From a virus: a DNA stretch of 30,202 nt. Made by a program: the position numbers and the translations under genes. Under the pieces are notes generated by a model. That model was not told where the DNA came from. It ran no database searches and saw only the letters and a list, made by a program, of their open reading frames with translations. The DNA is taken from positions 1 through 30,202 of IMG/VR virus record IMGVR_UViG_3300002835_012826; one strand, written 5' to 3'. How positions within the stretch are numbered: the stretch's first letter is position 1; each line of letters opens with the position of its first letter. Below, in pieces: positions 1-4,437 of this stretch.

Positions 1-19
1 AATGCTCTGTGATATACTG

Positions 20-42
20 GGAGGGGCAACCCTCCTTTTTTT
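20..42 (+). terminator. Rho-independent terminator with GCAA tetraloop
   Basis: A 6-bp GC-rich stem (GGAGGG/CCCTCC) closes a GNRA-type GCAA loop and is followed directly by seven T. It would end transcription of whatever lies left of the window. The next gene starts about 90 nt downstream. Confidence 0.85.
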
Positions 43-174
43 ATGATTAGTTCAGAAACTCCTTATAAGTTGGCAGAAATTATCAGAGACACTTGGCCTC
101 AGATATATAGAGTAACATCAAATAAAAAAGATGAAAAAAGTAGCAGTATTCGGATCCGCAAGAACGAGTCCTGA
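43..174 (+). CDS. Possible 43-residue peptide
   Basis: The ATG directly after the terminator opens a 43-codon frame beginning MISSETPYKLAEIIRDTWPQ. The composition looks protein-like, with an amphipathic helix pattern around residues 8-22. It runs 44 nt into the start of the LOG-family gene, a long overlap for this tightly packed genome, and no Shine-Dalgarno can lie between the terminator T-run and the ATG. It could instead be untranslated leader of the next gene. I do not recognise it. Confidence 0.25.
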   Translation: MISSETPYKLAEIIRDTWPQIYRVTSNKKDEKSSSIRIRKNES

Positions 175-679
175 TTCTGGTCTTTATCAAGCAGTAGAAA
201 AACTTGGTAAAAATATTGCAGCAGAAGGTTGGGTAGTAGTTACTGGAGGTGGTCCAGGAACTATGGAGGCAGCAAACAAAGGAGCAATGAGTGCTTGTAT
301 GGGCAATTCTCTATGTTCTGTTGCAGAAGCAATCTATCTACCCTTTGAAGATGGAGTGAATCCTTATGTTCAAGAATATGAAAAGCATCAGACATTCTAT
401 TCAAGATTGCATACATTCTCAGAATGCGATGCTTTTATTGTGACTCCTGGTGGTATTGGAACTCTTCTTGAGATGGCAATGATTTATCAGTTGGTTCAAG
501 TTAATCATATTGATAAGAAACCGATTATTTGTGTAGGTAGAATGTGGAGAACACTTAAGCATTGGATTGAAGATGAGATGCTTGATAATGGATTTCTTAA
601 TAATGAAGAGATGAAACTAATTCATTATGTTGATAGATTTTCAGAGGCAACTCATTTATTAAAAGGACTTCTTACTTAG
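131..679 (+). CDS. LOG-family (cytokinin riboside 5'-monophosphate phosphoribohydrolase-like) protein
   Basis: This Rossmann-fold protein of 182 residues has the LOG/'lysine decarboxylase-like' signatures: N-terminal VAVFGSAR (residues 4-11), GGGPGTMEAANKGA (39-52) and the nucleotide-binding PGGIGTLLE (106-114). Family members hydrolyse nucleoside 5'-monophosphates to base plus ribose 5-phosphate; many are still annotated as lysine decarboxylases, an activity they lack. An arginine sits at about 92 (FYSRLHTF), but the usual neighbouring lysine of the catalytic RK pair is replaced, so activity or substrate may differ. The length is normal for short LOG proteins. The ATG at 131 has no clear Shine-Dalgarno. 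It is the first solid gene after the terminator at 20-42 and probably leads a run of small auxiliary genes. Family assignment is confident; substrate is unknown. Confidence 0.85.
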   Translation: MKKVAVFGSARTSPDSGLYQAVEKLGKNIAAEGWVVVTGGGPGTMEAANKGAMSACMGNSLCSVAEAIYLPFEDGVNPYVQEYEKHQTFYSRLHTFSECDAFIVTPGGIGTLLEMAMIYQLVQVNHIDKKPIICVGRMWRTLKHWIEDEMLDNGFLNNEEMKLIHYVDRFSEATHLLKGLLT

Positions 680-688
680 TTTAATTAT

Positions 689-901
689 ATGAACTTTACA
701 ATCTTTACAAATACTTCTGATTTGCTATATGATAAGCATAACTACAAATTAGTTAAAAATAATAAGAAAACTATTATTTTTGATAATTGGGAAGATGCAA
801 AATCTTATTGGTTTAAAAATGTATCCCTTGGCAATTTAAATTACTTCGAAATTTTAGATAAAGACACTTTAAATAAAAATGAAAAAAAGAAAGGATTTTA
901 A
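689..901 (+). CDS. Hypothetical protein, 70 residues
   Basis: I do not recognise this gene. It starts 9 nt after the LOG-family stop, encodes a lysine/asparagine-rich soluble protein (start MNFTIFTNTSDLLYDKHNYK) with many aromatic residues and a basic tail (EKKKGF), and ends 3 nt before the next start. It has no membrane segment and no cysteines. The tight spacing and in-order strand argue that it is translated as part of the same transcript. It is typical of the small, poorly conserved early/middle genes of T4-like phages. Confidence 0.65.
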   Translation: MNFTIFTNTSDLLYDKHNYKLVKNNKKTIIFDNWEDAKSYWFKNVSLGNLNYFEILDKDTLNKNEKKKGF

Positions 902-904
902 ATA

Positions 905-1204
905 ATGAAAATGTATAATGAAGAATATTTCTCAGTGATTGAAACTAAAACTGGTAGAAAGATTGCTGATTGTGGTGAAGAAGAAGATGCATTAATGATA
1001 GTTTCTTTTGATCCCCAAAATAGAACTATCACAAAAAATAAATTTTTGATGGGACAAGTTGTTGATATTGAAGTTCAAAAAACATTACCAACTACAAATA
1101 TAGAAAAAGTATATAATAACAATAACTTCACAAAAAACAAAAAAGAACTAAAGCAGCACTATATATCTTTGCCTGAAGGTGAAGGAATTCCAGTCATAGT
1201 ATAA
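905..1204 (+). CDS. Conserved cyanophage hypothetical protein, 99 residues
   Basis: This soluble protein begins MKMYNEEYFSVIETKTGRKI and has an N-terminal core with alternating beta-type residues (EYFSVIETKTGRKIADCG) followed by ALMIVSFDPQNRTI. A low-complexity Asn/Lys stretch (about residues 65-82) leads to a hydrophilic end with LPEGEGIPVIV. I recall proteins with the VSFDPQNRT and LPEGEG patterns in other T4-like cyanophages, but no function is known to me. It starts 3 nt after the preceding stop and its own stop shares one base with the next ATG (TAATG), so it is likely translationally coupled. Confidence 0.7.
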   Translation: MKMYNEEYFSVIETKTGRKIADCGEEEDALMIVSFDPQNRTITKNKFLMGQVVDIEVQKTLPTTNIEKVYNNNNFTKNKKELKQHYISLPEGEGIPVIV

Positions 1205-1395
1205 TGTATCCCAGGAAACATAAACAATTAAAAAATCAAAGAAAGAAAAGGATGTATACGCCCGAAGGGTATATAAATGATCCACCAGATACTAAATGCC
1301 CTTATTGTGGAAAAGAAAAAAAACCTTGTTCTCATATAAACAGTTTATCTCGTGCTTGGGCTAGGCAATCGTGCAAAAAGAAAAACAATAGTTAA
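1204..1395 (+). CDS. Small basic Cys-rich protein, possible zinc finger
   Basis: This 63-residue protein is very basic. An N-terminal Lys/Arg stretch (PRKHKQLKNQRKKR) is followed by CPYCGKEKKPCSH (about residues 33-45) and a last Cys in ARQSCKKK (about 58). The CxxC plus later Cys/His could bind a zinc ion, suggesting nucleic-acid or protein binding; that is inference. It overlaps the preceding stop by one base and is the last gene before a strong terminator at 1449-1488. I do not recognise a family. Confidence 0.6.
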   Translation: MYPRKHKQLKNQRKKRMYTPEGYINDPPDTKCPYCGKEKKPCSHINSLSRAWARQSCKKKNNS

Positions 1396-1448
1396 TATAT
1401 AATATAAGTTAGACATTTTTATGCCTAATACAAATTTAAATTTATTTC

Positions 1449-1488
1449 AATAACCTCTTCGCACAAATGTGTGCTAGGGGTTATTTTT
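1449..1488 (+). terminator. Rho-independent terminator
   Basis: A long hairpin has outer arms AATAACC (1449-1455) and GGTTATT (1479-1485) and an inner GCACA/TGTGC stem, followed by a T-rich run that includes the end of the outer arm. It closes the transcript of the genes at 131-1395; the HNH gene follows. Confidence 0.85.
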
Positions 1489-1519
1489 GTAAGTTTTTTT
1501 ACCAAAAAATAAAAGATTT

Positions 1520-1900
1520 ATGGATGTTTTAAATTCTCCCCAAGACTTTTTATATAATTTGAAAGCTTCTACATCCTCAGAAGCAAAAAGATTATGGAAA
1601 CAATCAATAAAGGAAAAATGGAATCATTCATGTGCTTATTGCGGAACAAAGGATGGAGAATTAACAATAGATCATATAGTTCCTCAAATGAAAGGGGGCA
1701 ACGATCATATAACTAATGTTCTCTGCTGTTGTGAGAAGTGCAATCATTCTAAAGGGCATGAAAATTGGGAAACTTGGTTTCAGAATCAAAAATTCTTTAC
1801 AAGAGAAAGATATGATGCTATACTTCGTTGGCAAAGACAAATGTTGGAAAAGGAATTAACACTCTATAAGTATAAACCAAGGAGAAATAAAGTATTATGA
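1520..1900 (+). CDS. HNH endonuclease
   Basis: This 126-residue protein has a complete HNH (beta-beta-alpha metal) core: a first zinc-knuckle CAYC (residues 38-41), TIDHIVPQ carrying the catalytic Asp-His pair (51-52), the middle Asn in NDHITN (66) and a second knuckle CEKCNHSKG (71-79). Such enzymes nick or cut DNA; in T4-like phages they occur as free-standing, homing-type nucleases or as DNA-processing enzymes. No intron or insertion site can be seen around it, so a homing role is only a possibility. It begins a new transcription unit after the terminator, and its stop overlaps the glutaredoxin start by 4 nt (ATGA). Confidence 0.85.
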   Translation: MDVLNSPQDFLYNLKASTSSEAKRLWKQSIKEKWNHSCAYCGTKDGELTIDHIVPQMKGGNDHITNVLCCCEKCNHSKGHENWETWFQNQKFFTRERYDAILRWQRQMLEKELTLYKYKPRRNKVL

Positions 1901-2133
1901 ATATTAAAATTTACAGCAGATCTGGTTGCCCATATTGTGATAAGATCAAGACTGTTTTGAATCAAAAAGATATTGAGTTTACATCTTATGAATTAGATGA
2001 AGATTTTAATCGAGATGAATTTTATGCAGAATTTGGAACGGGAACTACATTCCCACAAATCATTTATAATGATCAAAAATTAGGAGGTTGTTCCGATGCA
2101 GTTAATTACTTCATCCAAAACAATATCATCTAA
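1897..2133 (+). CDS. nrdC: Glutaredoxin
   Basis: This 78-residue thioredoxin-fold protein starts MNIKIYSRSGCPYC, with the redox dithiol CPYC at residues 11-14. The cis-proline segment TTFPQIIYND and the GSH-binding-like GGCSD (about residues 64-68) are also present. It reduces disulphides in the cytoplasm, and in T4-like phages it is the expected electron donor for phage ribonucleotide reductase during deoxynucleotide synthesis; no RNR gene lies in this window. The length fits phage and bacterial mini-glutaredoxins. It is coupled to the upstream HNH gene by ATGA and abuts the next ATG with no gap. Confidence 0.9.
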   Translation: MNIKIYSRSGCPYCDKIKTVLNQKDIEFTSYELDEDFNRDEFYAEFGTGTTFPQIIYNDQKLGGCSDAVNYFIQNNII

Positions 2134-2319
2134 ATGGGTTCTATAAATAATCCAGACACACTAGAAATGAATAAGGGTGTCGAATTGCTACTTAGAAATA
2201 GGAGGGAGAAAAAAAATTTAGAGACTAAACAGAAAAAGTTTGGTTTTTCGAAAAAAATTTCTCTCTTTACGAGGGAAATTGAAATAAATTTTTTTATTTC
2301 TTTAATTGAAAAAAGATAA
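2134..2319 (+). CDS. Hypothetical basic protein, 50-61 residues
   Basis: The frame begins directly after the glutaredoxin stop. An alternative in-frame ATG at 2167 would give 50 residues (MNKGVELLLRNRREKKN...). The C-terminal part (FGFSKKISLF, then REIEINFFISL) resembles small conserved cyanophage proteins that I recall, all without known function. It is basic and not clearly membrane-bound. A perfect T4-late-like box (TATAAATA, 2142-2149) lies between the two candidate starts, so late transcripts could only use the ATG at 2167. Confidence 0.55.
   Translation: MGSINNPDTLEMNKGVELLLRNRREKKNLETKQKKFGFSKKISLFTREIEINFFISLIEKR
2142..2149 (+). promoter_or_regulatory. T4-late-like promoter box TATAAATA
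   Basis: This is an exact match to the T4 late promoter consensus. It sits 17 nt before the internal ATG at 2167 and about 190 nt before the strongly SD-equipped gene at 2340. It overlaps codons of the 2134 frame, so chance in AT-rich DNA cannot be excluded. Confidence 0.4.
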
Positions 2320-2339
2320 CTCTCTCGGAGGAACTAAAA

Positions 2340-2567
2340 ATGTTAGCAGCAGAACTCACAATTTTTTCTTTGGTTTCATTTTTATTTTTATTGGTTGGTG
2401 GAGTGATTGGTTGGCTAACAAAGCAACATGTATATAGCACGCAACAGTTGCAAGTATATACACATCCAGAAATGTTTGATAATAATGGAAATGTAATTCC
2501 AGATGAAATAATAGCAGTACGATTTGAGAATGACCATGACTACGACGAAGACGAAGACGAAGACTGA
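2340..2567 (+). CDS. Small membrane protein with acidic tail
   Basis: This 75-residue protein has one N-terminal membrane segment (about residues 5-26, FSLVSFLFLLVGGVIGWL) followed by a hydrophilic part (HPEMFDNNGNVIPDE) and a strongly acidic end (DHDYDEDEDED). A canonical Shine-Dalgarno, CGGAGGA, lies 8-9 nt upstream of the ATG. Similar one-TM proteins with an FDxxGNVIPDE-type segment occur in marine T4-like phages; function is unknown to me. It likely sits in the inner membrane of the host with the tail in the cytoplasm. Its 3' end is read in a second frame by the next gene. Confidence 0.75.
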   Translation: MLAAELTIFSLVSFLFLLVGGVIGWLTKQHVYSTQQLQVYTHPEMFDNNGNVIPDEIIAVRFENDHDYDEDEDED

Positions 2568-3102
2568 ACCAAAAACAGTTAAATTGCCTCCAAAACCATT
2601 TGCTTTTGAAGTTCTTTCTTTAGTTTCAAAGCAAAGATCAAATGCCAAAAAAGTAGAACTCCTTAAAGAGTACGAGCATGATTCTTTGAAGGCAATTTTT
2701 ATTTGGAACTTTGATGAGAGTATAATTTCAATGCTTCCCCCAGGTGAAGTTCCATATTTTGGTGATAATGATTTTAAGACTTCAACCATGACTGAAAGAA
2801 TTCAGCAGGCAGTTGATACAATGGGGGATTTGAGTTCAGAATCTATTGGTGCATCGGACCAAAAACATACAGCAATTAGAACCGAGTATACAAAGTTTTA
2901 TAATTTTATTAAGGGTGGCAATGACTCTTTAAGCTCTTTGCGAAGGGAAAATATTTTTATTAATCTTTTAGAAGGAATGCATCCTTTAGAAGCAGAAATT
3001 CTTTGTTTATGTAAAGATAAAAAACTTCAAGAAAAATATAAAATTACAAAGGAATTAGTATCTGAAGCATATCCTGATATTACTTGGGGAGGTAGGAGTT
3101 AA
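2530..3102 (+). CDS. DUF6433-like cyanophage protein
   Basis: This protein has about 190 residues. The body has features I associate with the cyanophage DUF6433 family: an N-terminal helical part, the LPPGEVPY motif, a helix with TEYTKFYNFIKGG, then RRENIFINLLEGMHPLEAEILCL and a terminal PDITWGGR. Function is unknown. The most upstream start is a TTG at 2524; ATG codons at 2530 and 2536 are more likely, and all lie inside the 3' end of the membrane-protein gene, so the overlap is 32-44 nt. The first residues are a Thr-Lys repeat that comes from reading the acidic tail codons of the upstream gene in another frame. It is followed by a TAATG coupling to the next gene. Confidence 0.75.
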   Translation: MTMTTTKTKTKTEPKTVKLPPKPFAFEVLSLVSKQRSNAKKVELLKEYEHDSLKAIFIWNFDESIISMLPPGEVPYFGDNDFKTSTMTERIQQAVDTMGDLSSESIGASDQKHTAIRTEYTKFYNFIKGGNDSLSSLRRENIFINLLEGMHPLEAEILCLCKDKKLQEKYKITKELVSEAYPDITWGGRS

Positions 3103-3359
3103 TGATAAAAATTCTCCATCAAGATTGCGATCCCGAACTTGCAAATGATCGTAGTTTACCATACACGGCATATCTAGTTAATTATGAAGATGATGGAGTT
3201 AAAAAGTATGACATTGTTATTTGTAATAAAAAAATAGATATTTTTGATTATTACTGGGACAAGTATAGAGAAGGATTAAAAAATTTTAAACAAAGTGAGG
3301 GAAGAACTAATCCAAAACTTTGGGGAGTTCAGGTAAAGGAGTCTAAAAAGAAAAAATGA
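3102..3359 (+). CDS. Conserved hypothetical protein, 85 residues
   Basis: This small soluble protein begins MIKILHQDCDPELANDRSLP and has an alternating hydrophobic pattern (YTAYLVNYEDDGVKKYDIVI) followed by an aromatic helix (IFDYYWDKYREGLKNF) and a Lys-rich end. It overlaps the preceding stop by one base (TAATG) and the next ATG by 4 nt (ATGA), so it belongs to one translationally coupled set. Similar small proteins occur in cyanophages; I know no function. Confidence 0.7.
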   Translation: MIKILHQDCDPELANDRSLPYTAYLVNYEDDGVKKYDIVICNKKIDIFDYYWDKYREGLKNFKQSEGRTNPKLWGVQVKESKKKK

Positions 3360-3538
3360 ATGAAGACTTTCAACGTATTCTTAGAGAAGAATTAAAAAAA
3401 GAATTTGAAGAACAGATGGGAGTATCTGTTAATCAAACTGAACTTAAAAAAGTAATAAAGGAATATAAAAAAATTAAAAAATTCCAAAAGACTTCTTTGT
3501 ATCAAGTAATGCAAATGGATAAAAAAGAAAAAAAGTAA
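3356..3538 (+). CDS. Hypothetical charged helical protein, 60 residues
   Basis: This Lys/Glu-rich protein is predicted to be nearly all helix (MNEDFQRILREELKKEFEEQ...), perhaps a short coiled coil, with a Lys-rich end. It couples to the upstream gene by ATGA. Its stop codon lies inside the left arm of the large inverted repeat at 3533-3574, so transcription of this run probably ends or pauses there. No family is recognised. Confidence 0.6.
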   Translation: MNEDFQRILREELKKEFEEQMGVSVNQTELKKVIKEYKKIKKFQKTSLYQVMQMDKKEKK

Positions 3539-3574
3539 TTTCGTAAAATTGTATCAAACTTTACGAAATTACTT
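3533..3574. repeat. 15-bp perfect inverted repeat, 12-nt loop
   Basis: Arms 3533-3547 (AAGTAATTTCGTAAA) and 3560-3574 (TTTACGAAATTACTT) are exact reverse complements around a 12-nt spacer. There is no T-run on the + strand after it, so it is not a classic terminator for the upstream genes. The right arm ends in the first bases of the -35 box TTGACT, so it could be an operator for a repressor dimer or an mRNA 3' stabiliser. Its role is inferred. Confidence 0.8.
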
Positions 3575-3601
3575 GACTATATACAGCAACGGGTCTAGTA
3601 T
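3573..3601 (+). promoter_or_regulatory. Sigma70-like promoter of the riboswitch-peptide operon
   Basis: TTGACT (3573-3578), a 17-nt spacer and TAGTAT (3596-3601) give a good -35 box with ideal spacing and a moderate -10 box. The predicted start, near 3608, would place the RNA 5' end at or just before the riboswitch P1 stem. The -35 box abuts the inverted repeat at 3533-3574. Confidence 0.65.
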
Positions 3602-3604
3602 GAC

Positions 3605-3700
3605 CCTACGTTCATCAGAGACAACTCTGACGCAAGTAGGACGGCGGAACGGAACGTTCATCCCAATGGGACGCAAACCGCCCGAAGGAACGGGACCTAA
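3605..3700 (+). ncRNA. Glutamine riboswitch (glnA / Downstream-peptide RNA class)
   Basis: The leader matches the conserved layout of glutamine riboswitches. P1 is CGTTC (3609-3613) with GAACG (3688-3692). P2 is CAGAG (3616-3620) with CTCTG (3625-3629), loop ACAA. The junction strand ACGCAAGTAGG (3630-3640) carries the conserved GNAAGTAGG core. P3 is GGCGG (3643-3647) with CCGCC (3678-3682), followed by the conserved GAAG (3684-3687) directly before the P1 3' strand. Known members sense L-glutamine in cyanobacteria and cyanophages and usually precede nitrogen-assimilation genes or short peptides, exactly the context here. The long P3 loop contains a partial copy of the aptamer's own 5' half (3655-3677). 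The identification is by motif memory and hand-folding, not by a covariance model. Confidence 0.8.
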
Positions 3701-3707
3701 AAATCTC

Positions 3708-3728
3708 ATTTCTTTGGAGAAATCCTCA
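3708..3728 (+). promoter_or_regulatory. Shine-Dalgarno-sequestering hairpin, likely expression platform
   Basis: ATTTCT (3708-3713) pairs with AGAAAT (3718-3723) around loop TTGG. The Shine-Dalgarno GGAG (3716-3719) lies half in the loop and half in the stem, 8 nt before the ATG at 3728. This would let the upstream aptamer control translation. The direction of control (on or off with ligand) cannot be read from sequence. Confidence 0.5.
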
Positions 3729-3865
3729 TGGCTAAAGTAGTATATCGGGGCATCGAATATGATACTCAGAAACGTATTGAGTACCAACAACAAATGATGC
3801 AACAACCCCAACAATACAACGAAACCTATCGTGGTATTAAGTTTGTAAAAGAGGGGCATAAGTGA
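3728..3865 (+). CDS. DUF4278-like YRG-repeat peptide, 45 residues
   Basis: This is the first gene under the riboswitch: ATG 3728, TGA 3863-3865, with a good GGAG 8 nt upstream. The peptide begins MAKVVYRGIEYD and ends ETYRGIKFVKEGHK, so the short VYRGxxYD/TYRGxxF module occurs twice around a Gln-rich middle (YQQQMMQQPQQY). That two-copy YRG layout is what I know as DUF4278, a family of small proteins in cyanobacteria and their phages; function is unknown. It is coupled to the next peptide by TGATG. Placement after a glutamine riboswitch suggests a role in nitrogen or host-takeover control (inference). Confidence 0.8.
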   Translation: MAKVVYRGIEYDTQKRIEYQQQMMQQPQQYNETYRGIKFVKEGHK

Positions 3866-3960
3866 TGAAAAAACTTAATGTGCTTCAATTAATTAAAGAG
3901 CAAAAGCAGAAAGAGCAACGTCGTCATGAAGCACTTCTTGTAAATGCAGGAGCAAAATAA
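3865..3960 (+). CDS. Basic 31-residue peptide
   Basis: Second peptide of the operon (ATG 3865, TAA 3958-3960). It starts MKKLNVLQLIKEQKQKEQRR and ends HEALLVNAGAK: strongly basic, helical and Gln/Lys/Arg-rich. It overlaps the first peptide's stop (TGATG) and the third peptide's start (TAATG), so all are probably co-translated. Cyanobacterial glutamine riboswitches can control small basic inactivators of glutamine synthetase (IF7/IF17). This peptide is much shorter, and similarity to them is at best general, so I do not assign that function. Confidence 0.65.
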   Translation: MKKLNVLQLIKEQKQKEQRRHEALLVNAGAK

Positions 3961-4046
3961 TGCTTCAATTTATTGTTACCTCTAGTGCAACTATTGTATT
4001 AACAACTATTTTATTATCCGTTTATATTCAATGGTTATATAAGTGA
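3960..4046 (+). CDS. 28-residue single-pass membrane peptide
   Basis: Third peptide (ATG 3960, TGA 4044-4046). Nearly the whole chain is one hydrophobic helix (residues about 3-25, FIVTSSATIVLTTILLSVYI) ending in QWLYK, consistent with a membrane-inserted micropeptide with a cytoplasmic or interfacial end. It overlaps both neighbours by one base. It is too short for family assignment. The ordered TAATG/TGATG couplings support that it is translated. Confidence 0.6.
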   Translation: MLQFIVTSSATIVLTTILLSVYIQWLYK

Positions 4047-4213
4047 TGGATTATCACTACCATTCGGATGATATTGATAAAGATAACAGACCACCTGCTT
4101 GTTATCAATTAACTTATAGGGGATGCAAATATTGGTCTTGCTATAAAATACATCTTCGAGAATGGTTTGAAAAAGTCTTAACTATAGATCCAATATTTAA
4201 TAAGAGGAGTTGA
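4046..4213 (+). CDS. YRG-containing small protein, 55 residues
   Basis: Last peptide of the riboswitch operon (ATG 4046, TGA 4211-4213). It begins MDYHYHSDDIDKDNRPPACY, then has QLTYRGCKYWSCY, a single copy of the LTYRGxxY module seen twice in the first peptide of the operon, and a helical end (LREWFEKVLTIDPIFNKRS). Three cysteines are clustered at residues 19-32. Its stop codon lies in the terminator hairpin. It may be a divergent DUF4278-type protein; function is unknown. Confidence 0.65.
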   Translation: MDYHYHSDDIDKDNRPPACYQLTYRGCKYWSCYKIHLREWFEKVLTIDPIFNKRS

Positions 4214-4229
4214 CTACTCCTCTTTTTTT
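4202..4229 (+). terminator. Rho-independent terminator of the peptide operon
   Basis: AAGAGGAGT (4202-4210) pairs with ACTCCTCTT (4216-4224) around loop TGACT, with T's continuing to 4229. It overlaps the stop codon of the last peptide. The loop also holds most of a -35 box for the next operon. Confidence 0.85.
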
Positions 4230-4238
4230 GTGTAAAAT
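4210..4238 (+). promoter_or_regulatory. Sigma70-like promoter of the thyX operon
   Basis: TTGACT (4210-4215), a 17-nt spacer and TAAAAT (4233-4238) match the sigma70 consensus at 5 of 6 bases in each box. The predicted start near 4245 leaves a leader of about 15 nt before the ATG at 4261. The promoter is interleaved with the terminator hairpin and T-run of the upstream operon. Confidence 0.75.
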
Positions 4239-4260
4239 GATGTGAGAAAGTACTTTTCTT

Positions 4261-4437
4261 ATGGACAAAGACAAACTAAAATTAATTGTCCGTAATCTAG
4301 AGCTTTTGATTGATTCTTTAAAATCAGAAATTTATTCTGATGCAGATTCTTACAAGAATCTAAATTTAAAAGAACCAAAATTGACAGATTACGATGAAGT
4401 TTTTTATGACGGAGATGATGATGGATACCCAGACTAA
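4261..4437 (+). CDS. Small acidic protein preceding thyX, 58 residues
   Basis: ATG 4261 to TAA 4435-4437. It begins MDKDKLKLIVRNLELLIDSL, a helical N-terminus, and ends in an acidic stretch (YDGDDDGYPD). It is the first gene after the sigma70-like promoter, and its 3' end overlaps the thyX start by 17 nt. I recall similar short proteins next to thyX in other cyanophages, but no function is known. The Shine-Dalgarno for thyX (GGAG) is embedded in its acidic codons, which implies translational coupling. Confidence 0.7.
   Translation: MDKDKLKLIVRNLELLIDSLKSEIYSDADSYKNLNLKEPKLTDYDEVFYDGDDDGYPD

Noticed and set aside
3549-3740. Plus-strand frame across the riboswitch
   Set aside because: It would cover the palindrome, promoter and aptamer. 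The conserved RNA motifs explain this sequence better than a protein.
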